DNA of 64,000 nucleotides from contig JAKZAP010000017.1 in assembly GCA_023053575.1 (NCBI GenBank), positions 3,231,501-3,295,500 on the forward strand, given 5' to 3'. Below, piece by piece: positions 55,637 to 64,000 of this stretch; position 1 is the stretch's first letter; the number at the start of each line of letters is the position of its first letter. A model generated the notes under the pieces. It was given only the letters and a program-made list of their open reading frames with translations, ran no database searches and had not been told where the DNA came from. Origin of the DNA: Branchinecta lynchi (Eukaryota; Arthropoda; Branchiopoda; Anostraca; Branchinectidae). The position numbers and the translations under genes were made by a program.

Positions 55637-55801
55637 AACAGGCCTATAGTAAGTGATCATAACTATCAGCTCAGCAGAAACGCACAGTTTCACTTTGATT
55701 GTCGCACGACTTGTATCATATGCCCCATTGACACAGTATTTTACGCGAAAGTGCAAGAGTGTCAACCTGGGGTTACGCTCCTTCAGCAACTTATTTCCTA
55801 C

Positions 55802-55984
55802 CTGCGAGCCAGGGTTGCCGTGCCCTGTCTTTTCTAGCAGGTCGTATCCGTAGTGAAGCGCTGGCGCAGTTGCTTCTTCCATAGCGCGGATAACTTGCGC
55901 GTGTAAGCGCCCAAGCCCAACGCTCCCCGGTGCGAAGGTAGATGTCGCTAGTTGAACATCGAGCTGATCCATTTTCGTAATCGT
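55802..55984 (-). CDS. Exon 3: spectrin-like helical segment
   Basis: This is a 61-codon phase 0-0 exon. The acceptor is GTGCTTTTAG and the donor GTAGGA. It reads TITKMDQLDVQLATSTF, then GLGRLHAQVIRAMEEA, then LHYGYDLLEKTGHGNPGSQ. The final GYDLLEK..GH element followed by a flexible turn is a common linker pattern between helices B and C of spectrin repeats. The next exon found starts GIKNMVEDIEKR, a plausible continuation. The 7.8 kb intron between them is long enough to hide one more small phase-0 exon, so that join is the least certain in the gene. Confidence 0.85.
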
Positions 55985-56373
55985 CTAAAAGCACAAGATA
56001 CAGTTTTAACCACCGACGAGTGCCGGTGGGTTCGCGGGACAGGTTCTCGTCTACTAGTGAATCATGGAATAATTCTTCTTTATTAATAACTAGTTACATG
56101 TCAAATAAGCTTGTTCTATCAATACGTTTATTACCTTATCCGTGGCACATTTCCACGTTCTCAGACCAGACCAGAGTTTATATGAGCTGGCTTTCCTGAC
56201 TCCATTGAAAAGAACCGTTTATTTACACTTCACGCAAGCTAGTCAGTGAAAAATGGGAAGACTCGCTTTCGAGCATAGATCACTCCTATACTGTATCGTT
56301 TTTTTGGTCAATATATCTTGGGTCTCTTCCTTTCACCCTCCATCTACGGTCATTTTGTACAGAATTACAAACT

Positions 56374-56792
56374 AAAGGCATATTCTCGCCGTTCCCCGAG
56401 GACTCCACTTGAGGAGTCCCTGCGTTTTTGTTTGTCCCGGGGACTCACTCCCCGTATTCTCGCGAGTCCCTACGGACGGGGAATGCTCCGATTATCATCA
56501 CCATCATCAAAAAGGACTCCCTTTCATATTCGGAGGGGAATCAGTTTTTACTGGTGTTGGTGGATGCAAAATTAATTAAAAAGAATCAGAATAAACAAAA
56601 CCAAAAATAAAGCGGATCCAGACTAGTTTTGTCAGCTGCACATTTTTTTTTAAGAACAAAATCCATTTTAGAAGCATTCCCCGTGTTCTCGTTGTTTTCC
56701 GAGGCGGAGTCCGCGTGGAGTGACTCCCTCTATTCTCGCCGTTCCCTTCGATTCCCCGAGGAGTCCTCGGGCAAGGGCGAGAATACGCCTTA
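56374..56792 (+). mobile_element. Family F MITE, full copy
   Basis: The inverted ends are AAGGCATATTCTCGCCGTT and GGGCGAGAATACGCCTT. The interior aligns along its full length to 20731-21149. Confidence 0.78.
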
Positions 56793-57351
56793 CAACTTTA
56801 AAGCTGAAGTCCACGCCAAATCCGACGTAATATCGAGCTGGTCGGGTTTCTTAATCGTCTAAATGGACAAGATGCAATTTTAAAAATAAAGTGCACAAGA
56901 CGCTCGTGACGGAAACCGGAATTGGTGCTCAACCCGCAGGAAAGGCCTACAAATTTCATCGTGCTCGGATCTGAGAGTGAGACATTTAAGCACGGCGGCA
57001 ACAGTAAAGGCTTTCGCCTCTAAATACCTCGGAGAAATTTTTGAGTAATCGAACTGATCAGAGTTTAGTTTCGTCTTTTTCTCGGGGCTCGCTTTAATAA
57101 CCGGTGTAAGGAAAATAGACCCTGGTTCTATTTTGTCGTATTATAGACAATCAGATCGCTTGGTTCGGCTCTGTCACCGCGCTGCGGAAAGAGGAAGTTC
57201 GCCAGGGTTGCCACGCGGAACACAGAGGTTCTATTTTGTTGGAAGTTGAAGTAACAACTTTTTTTTCGAAAGAAAACCTGTTGTTCTGTTACAACTGCTT
57301 ACAGTTAGTCTTAGAAATACTGCTGTCCATAGATTAATTTAGTAGTGTATC

Positions 57352-57760
57352 GAGAACAAATAATCTGATAGAACTTCTGTCTTTAGTCCCATGTAGCGAC
57401 CCTGACAAAAATGAGCGGACCAAGAGGTATTTACTCTAGCTTTGAGCCGATGCTGATACCTGTTTACTCATCTTCCGTCTTCGCCGTTGCTTATCGCAGA
57501 AAAAATATTGCAGGAGGCGTACCGCGCTCCCTGACCCGCTCTCGAGCGCATCCATAGAACCAATCAGCTTTGACTTCTACTTTTCCTCACCAGCGGCTTC
57601 ACAGCGATTTACCTATTTGTAGAGGTAACGAAACGTGATGTGGCGCGAAGCTACTAACCTCCGCTAGTTCGTAGCGGACAGGTTATGTGGAAAATTCGCT
57701 CCACATAGTCATACTACAGAGATAGGGAGACGGAGGTTCTGTCAGACTATTTGTTCTTGA
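57352..57760. mobile_element. Family E element, compact copy
   Basis: It is about 410 bases with inverted ends GAACAAATAATCTGATAGAA and TTCTGTCAGACTATTTGTTC (imperfect). The interior matches the right half of 797-1788 and 5056-5381. It is probably close to the basic form of the family. Confidence 0.8.
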
Positions 57761-57848
57761 CACTATATAACTAGACTGTCTTATTTCAGACCTTTTCGGG
57801 TAAACGTTAAAGTATAGTAAGTCTTGTTTTATCTTGCCAAAGACTCAC

Positions 57849-58040
57849 CGTCTGAGCAGTCCGGAAGAACTGGACTGCCAGTCCCAGCAGTACCATACGA
57901 TTATCGAAGATCTCCTGTAGCTCTGCACATTGCTCTAACATCGAATAAGCTAGGGTCTTGACTTCTTCCGACCCGGAACTGGGAGGACCTTGCAGTCTTT
58001 CGGCCATTTTGGTAACCTTAACTGCCTTCTCTCGAACTTC
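57849..58040 (-). CDS. Exon 2: spectrin-like helical segment
   Basis: This is a 64-codon phase 0-0 exon. The acceptor is CGTTTCCTAG and the donor GTGAGT. It starts EVREKAVKVTKMAERLQG, continues through EEVKTLAYSMLEQCAEL, and ends AVQFFRTAQT. The charged helices carry hydrophobic residues every three to four positions, as in a spectrin-repeat helix pair. The GPPSSGSE loop may be the inter-helix turn. The junctions AVSVIK|EVREK and FFRTAQT|TITKM keep frame with exons 1 and 3. Left of its donor is a short stretch resembling the end of the dispersed TTTTCAGTTAAACTTT repeat. Confidence 0.87.
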
Positions 58041-58255
58041 CTAGGAAACGACAAAAGTTGAGATTAAAATGTGATATTCTTCAGATAAGCCTCTAACTAT
58101 AAACCATGCTGTGTTGGAAGAATGTGACAATTTTCAAAAAGTTTGGGCCAAAATTTGAACGAATTCTAGCCGCCGGTCTGAAATGTGTTTTTTGTCCTTA
58201 AAGTCCGCATCAAAACCTGGACACACTAGTCTTAATATAATATACTGTTTGTCTA

Positions 58256-58512
58256 GGCCCGTATCCAGGAATTTATTTCGGGTGGGGGGGGGGACTTTCG
58301 GGTGGGGGGGTTGCCTGCTGGTCGGACAAAAAAATACAAAAAACACATAGGTCAGAGGGAAAAATCTATACAAATCATCATTTTTGTACGTTTCGGGGGG
58401 GGGGGGGGGGCCTTCTGGTCGGACAAAAAAGTACAAAAAACACATAGATCAGAGGGATAAGCCTATAAAAATCATCATTTTTATACGTACGTTTCCCACC
58501 CTGGATACGGCC
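58256..58512. mobile_element. G-rich MITE with GGCCCGTATCCAGG ends
   Basis: GGCCCGTATCCAGG at left and CCCTGGATACGGCC at right are inverted. A unit of about 95 bases with CTGGTCGGACAAAAAA.TAC and CACATAG.TCAGAGGGA is tandemly doubled between G-runs of 7-14. A similar unit is inside the family C copy at 47366-47524. Confidence 0.75.
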
Positions 58513-59428
58513 TTGTGTTCGTCACTAGCCTACTTTTCTGGGTCACGAATTCACGATGAAATCCAGCTAAAATTTCCGAGATGAAACTGCTACAGAACAA
58601 TATATTTCGATAAAGAGCGTGACTAAAAATGAAAAGAGATACTGAAAATACTCGCAAAGTGAAATTTTTACACGCCAATGTTTAAAACACATGGATATTA
58701 CACTGGTGATTGTTCAACGATGATTCTTTATACTTACGGAGGGATATTAGGAACCCCAGAGTCACCGAACCGCATACAAATGGTGAGCAAAAGGGTTACG
58801 CCTGGGCCCCACTATAGTCATAGCTGGTAATGGTGTAATGCCGGTAATAAGAAAGTTTTACGGTCGAAACTGGGAAGAAAAGACGCTGAAAACATAAAAT
58901 AGTCAAGATGGAAAAATCCGTCTCCGCCATTTTGAAACGTGGCTTTGGATCAGTCAAAGACCACAGTCATTAGTCAGTTGCGTTTACCTATGAGTGATGA
59001 TGGTGGAAACACATCTTGAACTTCTTGGTTCCAAGTGTGACCAGGACGGAACGTAAAGAGCGGATAATAACCAAATTAACGAACCAAATTACGTACCGGA
59101 ATGTGGCCCGGGCATTAACCACCTGCAAATAGCAACCTGAACGAAGCAAATATAGTGAATTATATTTAGGATTTTTGTTTGGTTTATTAATTTTTATACG
59201 CGATTTTGTTTGTTGTAGTGTGTGTGGTTGCTATGGACTTCTTGCAATAAATATCATACCATAGGGGAGACTGGGGCGAGTTCGGACGTTTTTTACTTCA
59301 GGGTCTCTGCAAGTCACAGTTTTGAAGTCTCGGTTTTCGTTTTTATTTCAATGGAAAGATAAAACATACAGCTATAACTCCTTATTTAGATTTTTGGTAA
59401 GGGTGCTTAAAGCAGACCGTGACGAAGT
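58513..59428. other. Intronic stretch with no assigned feature
   Basis: No repeat family or exon was recognised, apart from GGGGAGACTGGGGCGAGTTC near 59261-59280, which resembles the palindrome that follows. Confidence 0.4.
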
Positions 59429-59478
59429 GTCCGAAGTCGCCCCATTTGCTCCGAACACATACTGGGGCGACTTCGGAC
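59429..59478. repeat. Perfect 16-bp inverted repeat
   Basis: GTCCGAAGTCGCCCCA (59429-59444) pairs with TGGGGCGACTTCGGAC (59463-59478) across an 18-base loop. A related word occurs at 59269-59285. Confidence 0.85.
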
Positions 59479-60826
59479 GGTACTTTTTATACACGCTAGA
59501 CTAGTGTTTTATTATGTTCTGAGTTGCTTGAATAAAAGCCAGTTCAGCTTCTAGCAGCCAAAAACAAACATAAAATTATTTCCGAGGCAGATACTTGAGC
59601 ACTGCATCTTTTTATTAAATATTCAGGGTCACTTCTGACTCAGGATCATCACCATTCTCCAAAATGAAACTTCTTTTCCGATTCGGTGAGGAGATGGTTC
59701 GAGGGGAGGGGGCGGGTCTGATATCGATATTTGTTGGAAAAAACAAAACAAAAAGGAATTCCCACGACTTGCATTCCGTGATTTTATTACTATTTTCAGT
59801 TTATCCATTTTTAACTTAGTTAAGTGAAAAAGGCACAAAAGCACGTCGCCCAAACTTGTCTCCGGACATCCAATCCTCTCTGGGAATATGAATTTATTTT
59901 AAAAATGTGCTTGCTAAAGCGTCGTGAACGGAGGTACTTCGTCTTGTTACCGACGAGTGCTGAATCTCTTATCACTATCGACACTGACGAGTTGTTCAGA
60001 CAAAAACTTGAGGAGAACAAAGACTTCATATTCCGGGTTCATTTCATTTTAGAAATCATTTTCACTGCCTATATATAAAGACAAATCGTCATTGTGAGTT
60101 CGGGCAGTTTTAATTGCTGTCCGACAAACATAAACGGCTAAATGAAATCACTTGCGGCTTGCACCAGGTCTTTTAGCGAGACCCTTCTGAGCACCAGTGA
60201 GATGACGAACTTCTACGGATCTATTCTACGTAGATATCTGCCACTTGTGCTCCCAAAACTATTTCCAGAAATCATCGAAAATTTTATTTTTATTTTTTTG
60301 GCCGTCGTGATTGGATTACAACATTGCAACATCCCGCCGAATGTGAGCTATTCTCATACCATCTTGTGGCAATTTTATGGTGGAAAATTTCACAACGTTT
60401 GGCGCAAGGGCGATGCCCAGACTCGCCAGCCCCGTCCGGTGTTTATTTAAATCAAGAAACGATCAACTACGGTCAAAATGAGAAAATACCCCGACCCCCG
60501 TCCCCGAAACAATACCTTTCCTTTTCTTAATACGCTTCCCTCTTTTCCTCCTGCACCATTTAGCTACACATTATCCTGATTAAAACATGGCTGACCCAAG
60601 TCGTTAACCCCTTGTTTAATTCTTGGCTCGAGCCTTCTTGCATGATGTACGTCCAATCAAAATAGTTTCCTGTTTACAAAATTCTTTTGGGATAAAGCGA
60701 AGGTGTTCGCGCCTGGATTGCATCAACCAACTGGAGCAAAAGCTCCAGGAGTGAAAATTAAAGGGCGAATGACGCAAGCAATTTGCTCTGCTCCCGTCAC
60801 CTAAAAAATTGGAGGCGGAAAGAATG
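59479..60826. other. Intronic stretch with no assigned feature
   Basis: Short frames such as 59824-60078 and 60142-60450 on the plus strand have no splice or family support. No clear repeat end was found. Confidence 0.35.
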
Positions 60827-61190
60827 TTTAACTGAAACGCCCGCTTATCTTTTTTATCTTGGACCTGAATACACTGAATTATTTGACCTCAGAAAAGGGA
60901 TTTTAGTTCTACTAATTCTACTATGACGCGGACATTTCTAAATCTCAACACAAACGCGGCCTTTCAGTGGGCAGTGGTGAGCTTGGTGAAGACTGGTTAG
61001 TGCTTGAACATAAATTTTTCGTAAATCTTTTTCGTCAAACATACAACACAGGTACAGACGCATACAGGTATCACAAATCCGACAGGGAAATTCCGCTAAA
61101 TGAAAGTTGATTACTCTTGAATAGCGGAGCAACGAAGTGACGCATGAAGACGCGTACGTCTTCAACTCTCTTTAAAGTTCAACTGAAAAG
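60827..61190 (-). repeat. Family A repeat, inverted copy
   Basis: GTTTAACTGAAACGCCCGC at left, then CACTGAATTATTTGACC, CTCAACACAAACGCGG and CTTTCAGTGGGCAGTGG, in the reverse order of 28430-28788. A second TTTAAAGTTCAACTGAAAAG start lies near 61172. Confidence 0.6.
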
Positions 61191-61254
61191 GGCCGGGATA
61201 GGACAATCCAGTTACCCATCTCTTTGAAAATGCGTTACTTCGTTCTTCCGCTAT

Positions 61255-61951
61255 TCACGAACAACTGATAAGGCAATTCAAATTATATCACCGGTTCAAC
61301 ACACTGATAACATTAATCTTCATTTCAAATGTGCCAAGATATTTGACGTATCGAAGACTCGAGATTTCCAGATCGCAACTTTTTGCTACAAGTATTTCAA
61401 TAACTTCCTTCCGTCTTCGTTCCAGAATATGTTCTCACTAAATCAAGACTTGCATTCTTATGATACCCGAAACTCTTGCGACATCGTCCAAGAAGCACCC
61501 TCATCAAAAAGGGCTTCTTTTTTAATTCGATTTTTTGCGCCGTCAATTTGGAATCTACTACCGTTAGATATCCGGAATTCGAATAACCTCATTTCCTTCA
61601 AGCGAGCAGCGAAAGGTCATTACAGGAAAATTGTTTAGTGTTATCCTCCTTTAGACCCACACCCTGTTTTCTTTTCTTTTGTTTTCTTTCTTTCTCATTT
61701 CTTCTTTCTCTTATTTTCTCTTTCCTTTTATTTAAAGTTGAAACCATAGGTTATTTTTTTCCTCTCCTCTTTTTTTTTCTCTTTAAATAGAATGTTCAGT
61801 TAGTTGATTTCTGTTTGATGTTTAAATTATTATCGGATATTTCCCTGCCCTAGCCAAGCACTACATTTGTGCTTTCCTGGCAGGAATGTAAATTGTGTAT
61901 TTTTTGGGTCTTTAAATATAGTCCAATGAAACTGAAACTGAAACTGAAATA
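61255..61951 (+). mobile_element. LINE 3' end with (TGAAAC)n tail
   Basis: The plus-strand coding end reads LHFKCAKIFDVSKTRDFQIA, CYKYFNNFLPSSFQN, LHSYDTRNSCDI, FLIRFFAPSIWNLLPLDIR and ISFKRAAKGHYRKIV. The HSYDTRN and W..LP..IR..N...FKR blocks are hallmarks of the C-terminus of CR1/L2-like LINE ORF2. The tail ACTGAAACTGAAACTG ends at 61951. A copy in opposite orientation follows at 62165. Confidence 0.85.
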
Positions 61952-62164
61952 GTGGAATTTCCGTGTGATTTGTGGTCCGTCTATGCGCTTGTATTTCTGT
62001 TGTATGCCTTACTGGAAAGATTTATAAATATTTTTTTTTTGTTCAAGCACTAAGCATACAAGCTCACAACTGACCACTGAAAAGTCGCGTTTGTGTTGAG
62101 ATCACAATTTCCCTCGTCATAGTAAAATTTAATTGTGGGGATGGCAGCAGATCTTCAGATCAGT

Positions 62165-62905
62165 TCAGTTTTAAGTTTCATTGGACTATATTTAAATAGA
62201 ATAACAAAATACACAATTTACATTCCTGCCAGGAAAGCACAAATGTAGTGCTTGACTAGGGCAGGGAAATAACCGATATTAACTTAAACACCAAACAGAA
62301 TCAACTAACTGAATATTCTATTTAAAGAAAAATGGAGGAGAGGAAAAAAATAACCGATGGTTTCAACTTTAAAAAAAAAGGAGAGAAAAAATAAGGGAAA
62401 GAAGGACCGAGAAAGAAAGAAAACGAAATAAAAGAAAAACGGGGGAGGGGGGGGGTCTAAAGGAGGATAACACTAAACAATGTTCCTGTAATGACCTTCC
62501 CGACGAAAAATTTATCTCAAAATAGTACTATGAAGTAGTACGAAAAAGTAGCGTGCAGTACTAACGATGCTACTACATTCTTCTACTTCAAGGCTATCGT
62601 GTTACTGCATACTACTATATGCTACTATAGCAAGACAGGATGCTACTATGGCAACACAGGATGCTACTGAATACTACTACATAAGATTGCACCAGTCTGA
62701 GGCACATTAAATGATAGTATTCTTTGCTATTACATAGTATTACATGCAGCGTTTTTGTACTACTACCATACTACTACGCAGGCTACAAATTTTTCATCTG
62801 TTTTCCCCGCTCGCTTGAAGGAAATGAGGTTATTCGAATTCCGAATATCTAACGGTAGCAGCTTCCAAATTGACGGCGCAAAAAATCGAATTAAAAAAGA
62901 ATTCT
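62165..62905 (-). mobile_element. Same LINE 3' end, inverted and interrupted
   Basis: 62165-62498 and 62801-62905 together form the minus-strand copy of the LINE at 61490-61945 (FLIRFFAPSIWKLLPLDIR, SNNLISFKRAG). A family H element (62499-62800) sits between them. The tail-facing ends of the two LINE copies are about 210 bases apart. Confidence 0.8.
62499..62800. mobile_element. Family H MITE inserted in a LINE
   Basis: CCCGACGAAAAATTTATC and AGGCTACAAATTTTTCATC form the inverted ends. The interior is crowded with ACTACTA/TAGTAGT and GCTACTA words in both directions. Confidence 0.7.
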
Positions 62906-63016
62906 GGACGTCATAACTAGAGCAGATAGTGGAATTTTTTTTAGCAGAATCCAAATAATTCAGTGTATTCAGTGAAATGACACAAAAACAAGCTGGCTTT
63001 TCAGTAAAATTTTAAG
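62906..63016 (+). repeat. Family A repeat, right part
   Basis: CTGGACGTCATAACTAGAGC, CAAATAATTCAGTGTATTC and GCTGGCTTTTCAGTAAAA continue the unit whose left part is at 62080-62160. The inverted LINE copy was inserted inside this family A unit. Confidence 0.65.
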
Positions 63017-63140
63017 TGAATATGTAATGGTTTACTCGAGGGGTAACTAGATTGTTCTATCTCAGGCCTTTTCGGTTAAACTTTAGACAAAAAACAATGT
63101 TAATGTTAAAAAAGCTCCTCTACCCCCTAAGCATACCCAC

Positions 63141-63394
63141 CTTTATTACAGACACCGCCTTCTGCTGCTCAAATGAATAATATTCCGCCGACGTCTGCGA
63201 ATCGCCAAGTGAATCATTCTGTAATAAAGTCTGCTTCTTCTGCGAAACTATTTTTTCCAGTTCGTCCAGTTCTCGGCGTACAACGCACACGGCAGCTGTC
63301 TGGTCAAGGAGGTTTCGTCTTTTCTTCCACGTGAGCTCAACTCTCAAACGGCGATCGTGAAGGGACTCTAGCCAGCGCTCAACTTGTGCAATAC
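63141..63394 (-). CDS. Exon 1 in window: spectrin-like helical segment
   Basis: This is the most upstream exon seen. The acceptor is a pyrimidine-rich tract ending CTGTCAG just right of 63394, and the donor GTGGGT lies just left of 63141. It opens with two bases of a split codon (phase 1) and ends in phase 0. The 84 full codons read IAQVERWLESLHDRR, then LTWKKRRNLLDQ, then RRELDELEKIVSQKKQ. Trp residues in RWL and LTW sit in an amphipathic, charged, heptad-like pattern typical of spectrin repeats. No Pro breaks the helices. The frame continues without a stop into exon 2. The N-terminal part of the gene lies beyond the right edge of the window. Confidence 0.85.
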
Positions 63395-63499
63395 CTGACA
63401 GAAGAAACGGAGGTTTATGAAAATTTCATAGTTGATTATCTACTTTCAAAATTCAAAATGCAAATCCTTTCCGATCCCGAACGGTTTCCGATCGTGGAT

Positions 63500-63960
63500 T
63501 AAAATTCAGTTGGCTTATGCAAAAATTGTTCCCAACAGAGGCAAATACAATCGGAATGCTCTTGGCACGCTATACTCTTTTTTCTGCGACCATTCTAATT
63601 TTTTTTTTTTCTATCTGGTGTTTATCCTGTTTTGAAGAAAAAGGATATTAAAGCTATACGATCCTCTTACTTTCGTTTTTGTAAATTTCTTCTTTTTCCC
63701 CCTCCTTGGGAAAGAAATTCTAAAATTATTTGTAAGTACTCGCTACCGGATATTATCGAGATATTGGCTGTTCTCCACAGAAAAACTGTCAGAAACGGCG
63801 TCGGGCGTAAGCGCGTTCGTCCCCCTCTCGTTGGTTTATTCGTCTGTATGACTTTAGAGTACATTTTGAATTGTATGTGTTGCGTTTTCCCTAATTATAT
63901 TTTCCTATTTTCTTTTGTACTCCACTGTTTTCGTCTTGTACGATTTGTGGGTTAAAATTA
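63500..63960 (+). pseudogene. LINE reverse-transcriptase C-terminal relic
   Basis: AYAKIVPNRGKYNRNALGTL and YSFFCDH are in one frame; KKKDIKAIRSSYFRFCKFLL and FPPPWERNSKIICKYSLPDI are in another, with the shift in a T-run near 63600. It belongs to the same family as 23777-24385 and 45640-46330. Confidence 0.78.
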
Positions 63961-64000
63961 AATTACTGTTATCGTTAAATCTTTTCAAATCTACAAGGGT

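Larger units (their letters stand above)
242..63394 (-). other. Giant spectrin/Ig muscle-type scaffold gene, partial (15 exons)
   Basis: All recognisable host coding sequence belongs to one minus-strand gene, open at both ends. Fifteen exons were joined by hand from splice sites and reading frame. Intron phases from 5' to 3' are 0,0,0,0,0,0,0,1,1,0,1,1,1,1, and each donor phase equals the next acceptor phase. Both Ig domains that cross introns rejoin into complete folds, which supports the model. Domain order is spectrin-like helices, Ala-rich coiled coil, eight Ig I-set domains, a Ser/Thr/Gln-rich tract, three ESDYESD modules, then Pro-rich FGY/PGE exons. Such proteins act as sarcomeric or cytoskeletal scaffolds. 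Candidate families are titin/zormin/unc-89-like proteins and CCDC141, which also combines spectrin repeats with Ig. Start codon, promoter, stop codon and poly(A) site lie outside the window. A small extra phase-0 exon in a long intron, such as 48016-55801, could have been missed. Confidence 0.88.

Noticed and set aside
1..64000. CRISPR array, tRNA, rRNA, toxin or defence island
   Set aside because: No regular spacer array, cloverleaf, rRNA match or bacterial-type operon was seen. Repeats are dispersed transposon-type.

Overview
The window is nuclear DNA of an invertebrate animal, probably a protostome. It shows long TE-filled introns, split exons with GT-AG (and one GC-AG) borders, degenerate LINE reverse transcriptases, hAT-like and TTAA-flanked elements, and a muscle-type spectrin/immunoglobulin gene. 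I saw no bacterial operon, CRISPR array, rRNA or tRNA. The species cannot be named from sequence alone. One gene explains the coding content: a minus-strand gene that enters at the right edge and leaves at the left edge. I could place 15 exons (63394 down to 242). Every splice phase agrees across all 14 introns, giving 9,873 nt or 3,291 codons, without either terminus. In protein order: spectrin-like helical segments (exons 1-6 and the start of exon 7, 63.4-34.5 kb); an Ala-rich coiled coil; six I-set Ig domains in one 3.1 kb exon (32.4-34.3 kb); two more Ig domains, each split by a phase-1 intron (exons 8-10); a Ser/Thr/Gln-rich region; three copies of an acidic module centred on ESDYESD and SDTE/SETE (exons 10-12); and Pro-rich exons with PGE..FGY and FGY..PGE motifs (exons 13-15). 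This fits a giant sarcomere or cytoskeleton scaffold of the titin / zormin / unc-89 kind. Spectrin repeats joined to Ig domains also recall vertebrate CCDC141. The exact orthologue is not settled here. The rest, about 85% of the window, is intron, and much of it is repeats. The commonest family is about 1 kb with GGGATCCC-containing ends (at least seven copies). Others are: a family with 27-bp perfect inverted ends; a TTAA-flanked 441-bp element, one copy of which carries a nested LINE; foldback elements sharing a CCTTGCCAAGAAGGGC core; a GGTATCAGATACC palindrome family; a family with ends in TATTCTCGCCGTTCCCCGAG; hAT-like MITEs; and about fifteen 5'-truncated LINE tails, many ending in a simple repeat. 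Several form inverted pairs, including a 3.4 kb foldback at 40.1-43.5 kb. I found no complete transposase or complete reverse transcriptase. Nothing resembles a defence or biosynthetic system. The most interesting items are the modular muscle gene, the GC-AG intron, the nested TTAA element, and the dense hairpin-forming repeats inside a transcribed gene.
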